Shown here piece by piece: positions 33,149-45,107 of a stretch of DNA of 64,000 nucleotides. Source of the stretch: Raphanus sativus. Lineage: Eukaryota > Streptophyta > Magnoliopsida > Brassicales > Brassicaceae. A program made the position numbers and the translations under genes. Numbering within the stretch: position 1 is the first letter of the stretch; each line of letters opens with the position of its first letter. The stretch is taken from the NCBI RefSeq assembly GCF_000801105.2, contig NC_079518.1, positions 17,650,800-17,714,799 on the forward strand, in the 5' to 3' direction. Below the pieces are notes generated by a model that searched no databases, was not told the origin of the DNA, and saw nothing but the letters and a program-made list of their open reading frames with translations.

Positions 33149-35839
33149 ATGAATCCGACCGATCAGACAACAACCCCGTCTGACCTTAACCTCCCGAGTC
33201 AGAGCGATGGCTCACCGAACGACGGAGGCTCTAGCCTTGTAATCACAGAGCCTCAACGTGGCGACCACCGATCTGGGCAACAGCTTCCGGTTAATGCTCG
33301 AACGAGCCAAACTACAACCGGAGTTACTAACCCGAGGTCATCAGGTGGAAACACCTCCGGGCTCCCGATTACCGAGAGTCCTCAGCAGCAAGCCATCCCG
33401 AATCAAACGGAGGTTCAGCTCTCTGAGATCCGCTAGATGATGATACAATTGGTAGACAGAGCTCAGGAAAGTGAGCGCACGATGCATCAACTGACTGTAC
33501 GTCAACAACGATTCGAAGAGATAACTAGATCTCTAAACGCAACAACCCAACCATCGCAACGTCAAGCTCCGGGGGTCATCTTTCATGATCGATTAAACGA
33601 TCCCTCATTTCCCCGAGCACGTTTAAACTTTTCCCCTGATAGCACTGCCCCGGAAGGACGCGGATCTGCTTTCCAGACACCTCATACTGGAACAGCTCCC
33701 GTGTTCAATCCACCTAACGCCAGTGCTATGGGAAGTAACATAACGACAACCAGTTCCACACCCGGTCAGGTCACTGACAGGAGTACTCGTTTACCTCCTC
33801 CGCCGCCTGATCCTAGGTCCGGAGCAGGAATATCCTTCCCATCTGGGGGCAGAGCGTCAGCTTCGGTTTATCAAACTAGAAGCTCGATCCCGAATGGAGA
33901 CGGTTATCAAAGGATAGATTCCGATAACCCAAGAAATGCCGAGCGACTTAGCCCACCAACCGCATGGGAGGATGAGCCAACTCGATTCCGTCAGGAACCT
34001 GCCCGTCGGGTACCTGCGAACGATCCAAACATCCTTCCGTTTGAAGGACCTGAAGATATCCGTAGATATATGGAGCGAACTCACGCGGCTCTCCAGAAAT
34101 TGGGAGCTCAAGTCCATAAAGCTACGAGTTCAGCTCCCGAAATCGATAGCTTACTCGAGAAAACCCGTGGAACTCCATTCACGGACAGAATTGCCAGTTC
34201 TCACATAAGAGATACCCGAAAAATCAGAATTCCTGAGTATGATGGGACCTCCGACCCGAAAGCCTATTTGAGAGCTTTCCGATTGGCAATTGTTAAAGCC
34301 TATTTCACACAGGAAGAATGTGAAGCAGGTTACTGTAGGACATTCGCCGAAAATTTGGTCGGAACAGCCCTCGAGTGGTTCTCCGGTCTCGAGCCAGCCT
34401 CGATAGACAATTTCGATCAATTAACCAACGCCTTTATGAAGCAATACTCAACCCATATCCGGAAGCAAGCCTCTGAGGCCGACCTTTGGAAGGTCAGTCA
34501 AGGAATAGGAGACCCATTACGAGTCTACATTGAGAAATTCAGGGCAATAAGGACTAAGCTCTCGAATCCTAACGACCTAATCGCCATCGAGGCCCTTAGG
34601 AGAGGTCTGATCCATAGATCGAAATTCTGGTCAGAGCTAACACTCAATGCTCCTCCAACTATCGATGACGCTCTTCATAGAGCCACCAAATACATTACTT
34701 TGGAGGAGGAGACAGCTGCACTGGATAAACTCCATAAGAAACCTCAGAATCATTCGAAAGGCGACTCCTCTGAGACTAAGGGACCTCATAAGAAGGGTAA
34801 CCCTCGAAATAGTCAGACTCAGGGAGAACATTCCTACGCAATCGAGGAAGACAAGGAAGAGAAACCTGTTGCAGCAGCAAACAAAACTCCCTGGTCAAAA
34901 GGCTTCGATAAAGGCAAACGTTGCTCTTATCATGATCGCGAAGGACACTCAACCGAAGAGTGTTGGGACCTCCAACGCCAGCTGGCAGCTAAATTTGCAG
35001 CTGGAGAAATAAAGGGCGTGGACCTTAAAAAGCCACCACCTTATCAGAAAAGAGGTTCCAGGGACACTTCCCCGAAACGCGAGAGGTCACCTGAGAAGGA
35101 GACCGATTCGCCACCTCCAGCTCCCAAGAAAAGAGTCGACATGATTCTTGGGAAATTCCCCCAAGGAAAAAGTTTACAAGTCGAAGCTCTCCTGAGCAAA
35201 CCGTCCCCTCAATCGAGCCCCGACTCGAGGGTGGACTGTATCCTTGGAGGATCAGACATATGTCAAGACTCCGTCAATTCCATTAAGAATCACGTGCGGA
35301 AGGCTGTGTCTAACACTGGACCTAAGCCTCCTAACCCTGAATCCAATATTAAGATTTCTTTCTGGGAAAGCGAGACCTCAAACCTTGACAGACCTCACGA
35401 TGATGCGTTGATCGTTACCCTGAACATCGCAGGATACGAGGTTCCCAAGCTCATGATAGACACAGGAAGCTCTGTCGACCTCATTTTCTATAACACCCTA
35501 AAGGGGATGGAAATAGACGACTACGAAATTATTGGCCAAAAAGCTAACCTCGTAGGCTTCTCCGGAGAAACAGCTACCTCATTGGGAACTATCAAGCTCC
35601 CAGTCATAGCTGGCGGAATAATGAAAATGACCAACTTAGTAGTCATCGATAGACCCTCCCCGTTCCACGCGATTTTGGGAAGACCCTGGATTCACAAAAT
35701 GAAGGCAGTAGCCTCAACGTACCATCAGTGCGTAAAATTCCCAACACCCGAAGGGATAGCTACCATATATGGTAGCCAGAAGATATCCAGGATCTGCTAT
35801 TTGGGAGGATTCGAAATCCTCAAAAAGTCCCCTCAATAG
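33149..35839 (+). CDS. Tat element gag-protease, with one internal TAG
   Basis: Capsid-like gag and aspartic protease of the retrotransposon. The first ATG after the primer site is at 33149. A TAG at 33434-33436 interrupts the frame, which is then open to 35839 (800 codons from 33437). A Ser/Pro-rich N-terminus is followed by the gag domain (tract EWFSGLEPASIDNFDQL, about 310-330 residues into the second part). A knuckle-like CSYHDREGHSTEEC follows, then the protease with LMIDTGSSVDLI. The DTGSS active site is intact. The frame ends at TAG 35837-35839, and pol continues in the same frame. The internal TAG fits a CAG-to-TAG mutation and would truncate gag unless read through. Confidence 0.88.
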
Positions 35840-38800
35840 CAATTACAGATCCAGGAGGGTCGCGAAATGCAACAAAATATTCGAGGTCCCCCCAGGAACC
35901 TAACCGAAAAAGTCTGCATCGACGACTCAGATCCTGAAAGACAGGTGAGCATCGGGTCCGAGCTACCTCCTGAGACAAAAAAGGAGCTCATTGATTTCCT
36001 GAAAAGCAATGTCAAAACCTTTGCATGGTCCACCAGTGACATGAAAGGAATAGATCCGAGCGTCACCACCCATAAGCTAAAAGTTGACCCTACTTTCAAA
36101 CCAATCAAACAGAAGCGTCGTAAGCTAGGCCTCGAAAAGGCTCAAGCTGTTAACGACGAAATCGACCGACTTACGAAAGCTGGGTCCATTCGAGAGGTAC
36201 ATTACCCCGACTGGTTGGCTAACCCAGTAGTGGTAAAGAAGAAAAACGGGAAGTGGAGAATCTGTGTAGACTTCACAGACCTAAACAAAGCTTGTCCTAA
36301 AGACAGCTTCCCGTTACCTCACATCGACCGCCTGGTTGAAGCAACAGCTGGCCATCGACTCCTATCCTTCATGGATTCCTTCTCAGGATACAATCAAATC
36401 ATGATGGATCCTGAGGACCAGGAGAAAACTGCATTCATAACCGAACGAGGAACCTATTGTTATAAGGTTATGCCATTCGGATTAAAGAACGCAGGAGCTA
36501 CCTATCAGAGACTAGTAAATAAGATGTTTGCTGGACAACTTGGAAAAACCATGGAGGTCTATATCGACATGCTAGTCAAATCCTCAGCTGGAGAAGATCA
36601 TATCTCCCACTTAAGGGAATGTTTCGATATCCTGAATAAGTACGATATGAAGCTCAATCCCACTAAATGTACTTTCGGGGTACCCTCAGGCGAGTTCCTA
36701 GGCTATCTCGTAACCGAAAGAGGCATTGAAGCCAACCCGCAGCAGATAGCAGCCTTCCTAGAAATGCCGTCACCTAAGACGACCAGAGAGGTACAGAGAT
36801 TGACTGGACGAATCGCGGCATTGAATCGATTCATATCCAAGTCCACCGATAAATGCCTCCCATTTTACAAGCTTCTAAGAAATAATAAGAAGTTCTTATG
36901 GGACGAGAAATGTGAGGAAGCCTTCAAGCAATTGAAAGCTTACCTCTCCGAACCTCCGATCCTATCTAAACCAGTAATAGGAGAGCCATTGTACCTATAT
37001 CTCGCTGTGTCAACTGCTGCAGTCAGCGGCGTTCTAGTACGAGAGGAACAAAACGAACAAAGACCAGTCTATTACACCAGTAAAAGTTTGATAGACGCCG
37101 AAACCAGGTACCCTGCAATGGAAAAACTAGCTCTAGTAGTCGTAACAGCTGCCAGAAAATTGCGACCTTACTTCCAATCGCACTCGATCGTCGTAATGAC
37201 CTCACAACCATTACGAATGATCTTACACAGCCCTAGCCAGTCAGGGCGATTGGCTAAATGGGCCATAGAGCTCAGCGAATATGATATTGAGTATAGACCT
37301 CGAGCAGCAGCGAAAGCTCAGGTCCTTGCCGACTTTATCATTGAGCTAACATCCGAGCAGTTAGACTCCGAAATGGAATCTCCGAAGTGGAGCCTATACG
37401 TCGACGGAGCCTCATCAAAACAGGGCTCCGGTATCGGTCTAAGGCTAACTTCTTCAGCAGGAGAAACCATCGAGCAGTCATATAGGCTCGGGTTCAGCGC
37501 CTCAAACAACGAAGCTGAATATGAAGCACTAATCGCAGGGTTGAAGCTCGCCCTAAGCCTCGGAATCCGAGAGCTAAACGCTTATAGTGATTCACAGCTA
37601 GTAGCTAGCCAGTTTCACGGAGAATACGAAACGAGGGACGAAAGAATGGGGGCATATCTCGAAGTCGTCCAGAACCTCACTAGGCAGTTCGACAAATTCG
37701 AGCTAACGAGAATCCCACGAGGTGAAAACTCCTCAGCAGATGCGTTGGCTGCTTTAGCTTCCACGTCAGACCCCCTCGTAAAACGAATCATACCCGTAGA
37801 AGGAATCGAGAAACCAAGCATCGACATAGCTACTAAAGCTGAGAAAGAGAGCAAACTAACAGCGCAACCCGAAGGTACCGGCCCTGAAACGGTAGCTACC
37901 CAGGTTTTCACAACATTTTGGTTTCCAAAAACCAGAATATGCAGCGCAAAAAAGCATACCTCCGGGAACACAATCCAAATCACGGAAGATATTCCTCGAA
38001 ATTCAGACTCCTTAGAGCCTGATCTCGAAAATACCCCCGGGGGCACCAACTCAGACCCAGTCATCTGCAGAGTTAAAACCAGAAGCCGTACGGCTCTCCA
38101 AAATTCATCTGGAGGTATTCCTCGGAATTCAGACTCCCTGGAGCCCAATCCTACCAATACCTCCGGGGGCACCACGACATCAGGTCTCGACGAACAGGAA
38201 CCTCCCTCGTCTCTTCATAACAAAGTTGTAGGAAGAGAGGATTGGAGAATTCCAATCACGCAATACATTCTGGAGGGAAAGACTCCACCCGATAAATGGG
38301 AGGCTCGAAAGCTCAAAGCATTAAGCGCGAGATATTGCGTAACCGAATCTGTCCTCCTCAAACGAAGCATTTCCAGACCTTACCTAAAATGCGTCCATGG
38401 CCTCGTTGCTATGAGACTCATGAAAGAAATGCACGACGGTTCCTGCGGAAACCACTCTGGAGGAAGAGCTTTAGCCATCAGAATCAAAAGACAAGGATAT
38501 TTCTGGCCTACCATTATTGCAGATTGTGAGGCCTATTCCTCTTCATGCGACAAATGCCAGAGGCATGCACCGATTATACACCAACCTGCGGAAAAGCTGT
38601 CTAACATATCTGCCCCTTATCCATTTATGAGATGGTCCATGGATATCGTGGGACCACTAGTACCATCAGGAAGTGGAAAGAAGAAGCTACGTTTCCTCTT
38701 AGTCTTAACGGACTACTTCACAAAATGGATAGAGGCTGAAGCTTTCCAGCAGATAACCAGGGTCGAGGTCGAGCAATTCGTATGGAAAGATATCGTGTGT

Positions 38801-41126
38801 AGACACGGCGTCCCATACGAAATCGTAACTGACAATGGAGGACAATTCATATCCCACGATTTCAAAATATTTTGTGACAAGTGGAATATTCGCCTGACCT
38901 TCTCATCACCTCGCCGACCTCAAGGTAACGGACAGGCGGAGGCTGCTAATAAATCAGTATTAGCAAACCTCAAGAAACGCCTCGGAACCCAGAAGGAACT
39001 CTGGTCAGAGAAGTTACTTGAAGTACTCTGGGCATGTCGGACCACCCCACGAAAAGCTACAGAAGAAACTCCTTTCTCCTTAGCATATGGGATGGAAGCT
39101 GTCGTTCCAGCCGAAACCATTGCTGGTAGCCTCCGCCGGGAACTCTGTACATCCAATCCCGCAGCTAATGATCAGCTCCNNNNNNNNNNNNNNNNNNNNN
39201 NNNNNNNNNNNNNNNNNNNNNNNNNNNNNNNNNNNNNNNNNNNNNNNNNNNNNNNNNNNNNNNNNNNNNNNNNNNNNNNGGGCATATCTCGAAGTCGTCC
39301 AGAACCTCACTAGGCAGTTCGACAAATTCGAGCTAACGAGAATCCCACGAGGTGAAAACTCCTCAGCAGATGCGTTGGCTGCTTTAGCTTCCACGTCAGA
39401 CCCCCTCGTAAAACGAATCATACCCGTAGAAGGAATCGAGAAACCAAGCATCGACATAGCTACTAAAGCTGAGAAAGAGAGCAAACTAACAGCGCAACCC
39501 GAAGGTACCGGCCCTGAAACGGTAGCTACCCAGGTTTTCACAACATTTTGGTTTCCAAAAACCAGAATATGCAGCGCAAAAAAGCATACCTCCGGGAACA
39601 CAATCCAAATCACGGAAGATATTCCTCGAAATTCAGACTCCTTAGAGCCTGATCTCGAAAATACCCCCGGGGGCACCAACTCAGACCCAGTCATCTGCAG
39701 AGTTAAAACCAGAAGCCGTACGGCTCTCCAAAATTCATCTGGAGGTATTCCTCGGAATTCAGACTCCCTGGAGCCCAATCCTACCAATACCTCCGGGGGC
39801 ACCACGACATCAGGTCTCGACGAACAGGAACCTCCCTCGTCTCTTCATAACAAAGTTGTAGGAAGAGAGGATTGGAGAATTCCAATCACGCAATACATTC
39901 TGGAGGGAAAGACTCCACCCGATAAATGGGAGGCTCGAAAGCTCAAAGCATTAAGTGCGAGATATTGCGTAACCGAATCTGTCCTCCTCAAACGAAGCAT
40001 TTCCAGACCTTACCTAAAATGCGTCCATGGCCTCGTTGCTATGAGACTCATGAAAGAAATGCACGACGGTTCCTGCGGAAACCACTCTGGAGGAAGAGCT
40101 TTAGCCATCAGAATCAAAAGACAAGGATATTTCTGGCCTACCATTATTGCAGATTGTGAGGCCTATTCCTCTTCATGCGACAAATGCCAGAGGCATGCAC
40201 CGATTATACACCAACCTGCGGAAAAGCTGTCTAACATATCTGCCCCTTATCCATTTATGAGATGGTCCATGGATATCGTGGGACCACTAGTACCATCAGG
40301 AAGTGGAAAGAAGAAGCTACGTTTCCTCTTAGTCTTAACGGACTACTTCACAAAATGGATAGAGGCTGAAGCTTTCCAGCAGATAACCAGGGTCGAGGTC
40401 GAGCAATTCGTATGGAAAGATATCGTGTGTAGACACGGCGTCCCATACGAAATCGTAACTGACAATGGAGGACAATTCATATCCCACGATTTCAAAATAT
40501 TTTGTGACAAGTGGAATATTCGCCTGACCTTCTCATCACCTCGCCGACCTCAAGGTAACGGACAGGCGGAGGCTGCTAATAAATCAGTATTAGCAAACCT
40601 CAAGAAACGCCTCGGAACCCAGAAGGAACTCTGGTCAGAGAAGTTACTTGAAGTACTCTGGGCATGTCGGACCACCCCACGAAAAGCTACAGAAGAAACT
40701 CCTTTCTCCTTAGCATATGGGATGGAAGCTGTCGTTCCAGCCGAAACCATTGCTGGTAGCCTCCGCCGGGAACTCTGTACATCCAATCCCGCAGCTAATG
40801 ATCAGCTCCTAACTGACAGCCTCGATCTAATCGAGGAAAGACGGGACCGAGCTTTGATTCGCATTCAGAACTATCAGCAAGCAATGGCACGACAGTACAA
40901 TTCCAAAGTCAGGCTCCGGCAGTTTGCTGTTGGTGACCTAGTACTTAGGAAAGTTTTCGAAGGAACCAAAGAACCAAATGCTGGGAAATTAGGAACCAAC
41001 TGGGAAGGTCCCTACCAGATCATCCACGTGGTACGACCTGGCGTTTACAAACTCCGAAAGGTGCGAACTGGGGTACCTGAAATCAGATCGTGGAATGCTA
41101 CGAATCTTAAGAGATATTATCATTAG
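35840..41126 (+). CDS. Tat element pol (RT, RNase H, second RNase H, integrase)
   Basis: Pol polyprotein in the same frame as gag-pro; its first ATG is at 35867. Residues counted from there: RT about 70-240, RNase H about 340-480, second RNase H about 504-630 (WSLYVDGASSKQGSGIGL), a disordered linker with a repeated PRNSDSLEP unit, then integrase. The integrase has the H..H..C..C region (CDKCQRH) and acidic residues in SMDIVGP, VTDNGGQF and GQAEAANK. The RT core reads VYIDMLVKS, whereas relatives have a YxDD; one Asp codon is absent at 36566. The coding region crosses the N gap (39180-39279) and a duplicated 1530 bp, so its span here is inflated. It ends at TAG 41124-41126, after NATNLKRYYH. 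Confidence 0.88.
37650..39179 (+). repeat. 1530-bp duplicated segment, copy 1
   Basis: Identical to 39280-40809 except for one base noticed (C versus T in TTAAG(C/T)GCGAG). It abuts the N run. It is most simply two overlapping contig ends that were not merged. Confidence 0.85.
39180..39279. other. Assembly gap of 100 N
   Basis: Exactly 100 N, the usual placeholder for a gap of unknown size. The sequence after it repeats the 1530 bp before it. Confidence 0.98.
39280..40809 (+). repeat. 1530-bp duplicated segment, copy 2
   Basis: Second copy, starting GGGCATATCTC directly after the N run. After 40809 the pol frame continues normally to the stop at 41126. Confidence 0.85.
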
Positions 41127-41389
41127 GTACCTAAAACTCCCGAACTACGTTAGGCTTGATCCCTTGACTGGGTACGTAGGCAACTCCGTCATGAGTGCAG
41201 CCCCAACCTCATTTCAAACACTTCGTTCACTACAATCAAAGGGGGCATATGTCTGATTAAAAACACATAGTCCGCGCAGCAAACGTATGATACAAGCAAA
41301 TTGTATGATTGCTATGATACCATGTATCTAATTATCAATAAAGAAATTATTCTCGATATCTCAATGCTTTAACAAAACAGGTCTCTACA

Positions 41390-41800
41390 AACCTGAACCT
41401 AAGGTCTTAAAATCCTTAACAATCCCCAAAGATCTTAAAATCCTTCAAAGCAATATCAGGTCCCGACGAACCTGAACCTAAGGTCTTAAAATCCTTAACA
41501 ATCCTAAAGGTCTTAAAATCCTTCAAAACAATATCAGGTCTCGACGAACCCGAACTTAAGGTCTTAAAATCCTTCAGATAATATCAGGTCTCGACGAACC
41601 TGGACCTAAGGTCTTAAAATCCTTACCAAACCTCCAAGGTCTTAAAATCCTTGTCAAATTCTTAAAGGTCTTAAAATCCTTATCAAATCTTCGAGGTCTT
41701 AAAATCCTCATCAAATCACAAAGGTCTTAAAACCCTTACCAAACCTCAGAAGGTCTTAAAATCCTAAGCAAGTCTCAATGGGTCTTAAAATCCCACAAAC
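41390..41800 (+). repeat. Tandem array of AGGTCTTAAAATCC units
   Basis: About twelve copies of AGGTCTTAAAATCC(TT) separated by 8-40 bp of variable sequence. In its first half a larger unit including CAGGTCYCGACGAACCTGAA recurs three or four times. It lies in the 3' non-coding part of the Tat element, between pol and the antisense gene. Confidence 0.85.
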
Positions 41801-42169
41801 AAGTTCAGGTTCCCAAGAACCCCCGCCTAAGGTGTCCAGATTAAACTTAGGTTCCTAAAAATTCTAAGCTAATCCCGATACTCCAAGAATTCCTCTTAAG
41901 GAACTAAAAACGACCAAAGTCTTCCAGACTTACCGTAATATTCGATTATGATCAAATTGTCATATTTCACGACTAAAGCTAAAAACTCAAAATGAACAGA
42001 AAACCAAGTTTGAAATTAAACAAGGGTTTAAAAGCCTCCCCAGGCTAACAAAGATTCGAAGTGCAAACGGATAAAGGTTTAAAAGCCTCCTCAGGCTATA
42101 AGTCTTGGAAACAAATGAAACAAAGCCCATCGGGCAGAAATCCTAGAAAACATGAAAGAGCCTCAACTC

Positions 42170-44669
42170 TTAAACTTCCTTGTCATCCGAGCTCTTCTCA
42201 GCTCCCTTACCAACTGGATCTTCCTCCTCAGGAACCTCCTCCTCCATCTCCTTGTCGTTACCTCCAGAGGCGGTTTCGACTGGGGCTGAGTAAGAACCCA
42301 CTAATCCCAAATTAGAACCAAACTCTCCAGAAAGGAAGAGATTAAACATATTGACCTCAAAAGTACCTGAGCTCTCAGAGAGTTGGGGAAGAGGGAGCTT
42401 GCCGATCGAGAAGTCCGAGACCTGAGCCTTCTCGTACGCTGCAACAGCTTCCGGCATTATGGCCACCAAGTGATCATACTCGTCTTGAGCACTCTTAATC
42501 TCGCCATCCAGTATGTCTTTCAGGAGCTCGGTGTTGGCTTGAATCTCTTGGGCATGAACCAGGAGGTCGACTTCGTCCTTCTTCTTAGAGAACTTCTCCT
42601 TGACAATAACCAGAATCTTGTTGTAGGCTTCGGCTACCTCTTTCTTTCCTCTTCGGACGGCAAGCCTGACCTCAGCCTCCTTGTTCTTCTGGCTGTTCTG
42701 TGATGTGGAAATCAGCTCCTTGACTTGATACTCGGCTATCTTCCGAGCAGCATCCAACTCCCCAATCTTCCTATTCTTCACCTGGAGGTCAATCAGCTGG
42801 CTCTCGATCGTCCCTTGCTGAGCATCACACTTAGAGCCAAGTCTCTTCACCTCGGCTTGGAGATCCGAGATCAGAGCCCGAGTCTGGTTGAGCTCAGTCT
42901 TGTTGGCCTTGACCAACTCAGTGACCTGGGCTAATTCCTCAGCACTAGGGGCATTGTGTACAGCGTCCTCAAACTTGAACTGAGCTCTGTTAATAGCACC
43001 AGCCAGCTGCGGAAAACGGAAAACGATTTAACAAAACCTTCCAAAGAAAAAGCTGAAAGATGAAATAAACTTCATACCTGACCCATGTGATGAGCAATAT
43101 CGACGTACTCATCCTTGTGCGTGAGATTGGAGATCGAGGGGAGGGAGCACCCGGGACTCTTCATGTGCCTCATCAGAGTAGCCAAACCCCACGGGTCGTC
43201 CAAAACCGATCCAGGTTTCGAATGAGCAAAGTTCCAGCCAACGGTCCCTCCTCTAGAGGAGGAGGAGGAAGACCTCGAAGGCCTATCAACCTGGTCAGTT
43301 CGAGACCTCTTATTCCTCGGGGGCTCAGACTCCGGAGGATCCCTCACTATTTGAGGATCAGCTTCAGTCATCGGGACCTCGGAGGGAAGGCCAACTTCTT
43401 GAACCTTAGGCTCCAAAGAGCCAACACCTTTAGCAGGAGCAGAACCTCTTTCATCAAGAACCTCCTTCACAGAGTCAAGGAAGGATCCTCCTTGGTTCTT
43501 ATCACTCCCTCTAGAGGAGCTGGCAGCCTTGGTCGATCTACCCCTGGAACGGAAGGAAGGTTGAATTGGCATCTTCTGTGATTGAGTCTTCGAGGAAGTA
43601 CTTGCTCCGGAGGAAACTTCGAAAATGGAATCACCTTCAGAGACTAAGACATGAAAAAGATCCATTAGTCGCGTAAGACTAATTCGGATAGTAAAAATCA
43701 TGAATTGAGAATAAAAAGATACCTTCTAAACCAGCAACTGTCACTGAATCAGGAAAGGACGCCTGGTATCGTTCAGGGAACCTAGCTGATCCAACTCTCG
43801 AAGTAGTGTAAGATACCCAAGTGTTAGGGCTATGCTGTAGCTTCCTGTAGAGAGCTCTGGTGAGTTTGTTAGATAACTTGACAGGATCTTTGATTTCTGC
43901 AAAAGGAGTCAAAAGACAATTAGCGTAACATGACAAACAAAGGCAAACATATGAACATATCCCTAAAATCCTAACCGGAAATATCAGACCATGAGTTCCT
44001 GAGGTCACGGCCTACAGGAACCGTCGAAGGGTCAATCTTGACATAAAAATACTTCTTGCGCCATTCATCATCACTGGCCGAGAACTTGAAAATGCCTAGC
44101 CCTGGACGACAGGGGAGATAGTAGGTACCGCTCCCGCCATCCTTGGAAGTACTCTCCTTTATCGAGAAGAGACTCATTAACTCAGATAGCCCAACGATAA
44201 CTCCTTCCTCCTTGGCTCTAGTGATGAACCCGTTTATCACTCGGACGACCGATGGGCAAAGTTGAGGAAGAGCTAGCTGGTAGTGATCTAAGAGATCCAG
44301 CAAAAGGGTGGGAAGAGGAAATCTAAGGTGGCACTTGGATATATATTTTTCGTGAACGCAGAACCAACCCTCCGGAGCGGTCTCGGGGTTCTCGTTTTCA
44401 GCACAAGCTCTAACTAGATCGCTCGTGCCGTGAGCCTGAACGGCAAGATTGACAACGTCCTGACCTTTCAAGAGGGAAGGGAAGTGAGGACCGGAGGAGG
44501 TGCTCTTGCCGCCTTTCTTCTTCATCCTCTTAACTCGTGCTCCGATCGAGTCTTTGCTCTTTTTCTTCTTGGCTTCCGTCATCTTCTCACCAGCTTCCCG
44601 TTTGACCTTCATAATACGGGCACCGGAGGCTGAGATCTGAACTTCGCCGAAACCTTCTTTTCGACTCAT
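42170..44669 (-). CDS. Antisense four-exon gene inside the Tat element
   Basis: A gene on the strand opposite to gag-pol. Four exons with GT/AG sites and consistent phases: 44669-43976, 43896-43723, 43643-43078 and 43006-42170, about 756 residues with a TAA/TAG-free frame throughout. The start MSRKEGFGEV is the first ATG; a hydrophobic upstream extension would need a TTG start. After a Lys-rich N-terminus, residues about 90-230 resemble the domain called putative gypsy type transposon (PF04195), with WFCVHEKYISKCHLRFPLP and VVRVINGFITRAKEEG. The middle is Ser/Arg-rich. The last exon is a long Glu/Lys heptad-like stretch, probably coiled coil. Antisense ORFs of this class are known in Tat-lineage elements; their function is unknown. 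Confidence 0.8.
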
Positions 44670-44884
44670 GATAGGAAAGGAAAGGGAAAATAGGAAGCAA
44701 AAGAATAGAATCGATCTAAGGCAGAATCTCAGAGAGAAATTCAAGGTGAAGAACTAGATTGATCGAGAGGTGGATAAAAAAATATAATGACAAAAAACGG
44801 TAAAATAAAGGAGAGAGGGTGAATTACCTTGGAAACCGTCGAGAGGCGTGGAGGAAGTGGAGAGACAAGCAGTTAATTCTCTCA

Positions 44885-44896
44885 GCTTTATATCCC
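44885..44896 (-). promoter_or_regulatory. TATA-like box for the antisense gene
   Basis: On the minus strand the sequence reads GGGATATAAAGC, about 220 bp upstream of the antisense ATG. A plausible leader intron lies downstream, with donor CCAAG|GTAATTC near 44830 and acceptor CAATCTAG near 44755. This would place the antisense promoter just inside the 3' LTR of the element. Confidence 0.45.
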
Positions 44897-45092
44897 ATCA
44901 CGTCTCGAAAGTCGGAAATTGAAATTCAAACTCGCTTTAATCTAAAGCCGTCGATTTAACTAAAGATAGATTACAGCCGTCCGATCGGATAAGAATAAAT
45001 GCGGTTGAGATAGCTAGTAATCATGATCTCAACAAGAGAATCTAGCTTGGGCGGCTAGGTCTAGCTCCCGAGAATAACGAAACCTCATCTCG

Positions 45093-45107
45093 AGAGCTGG
45101 GGGCAAC
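45093..45107 (+). promoter_or_regulatory. Polypurine tract of the Tat element
   Basis: GAGCTGGGGGCAAC immediately precedes the 3' LTR (TGTTGGG), the position of the plus-strand primer. Confidence 0.75.

Noticed and set aside
37615..39805. Long minus-strand frames opposite pol
   Set aside because: They run antisense to the strongly conserved RNase H and integrase code and repeat with the assembly duplication; they are shadows.
42061..43581. Plus-strand open frames in the 3' part of the Tat element
   Set aside because: They are mirror images of the antisense exons and show no family features.
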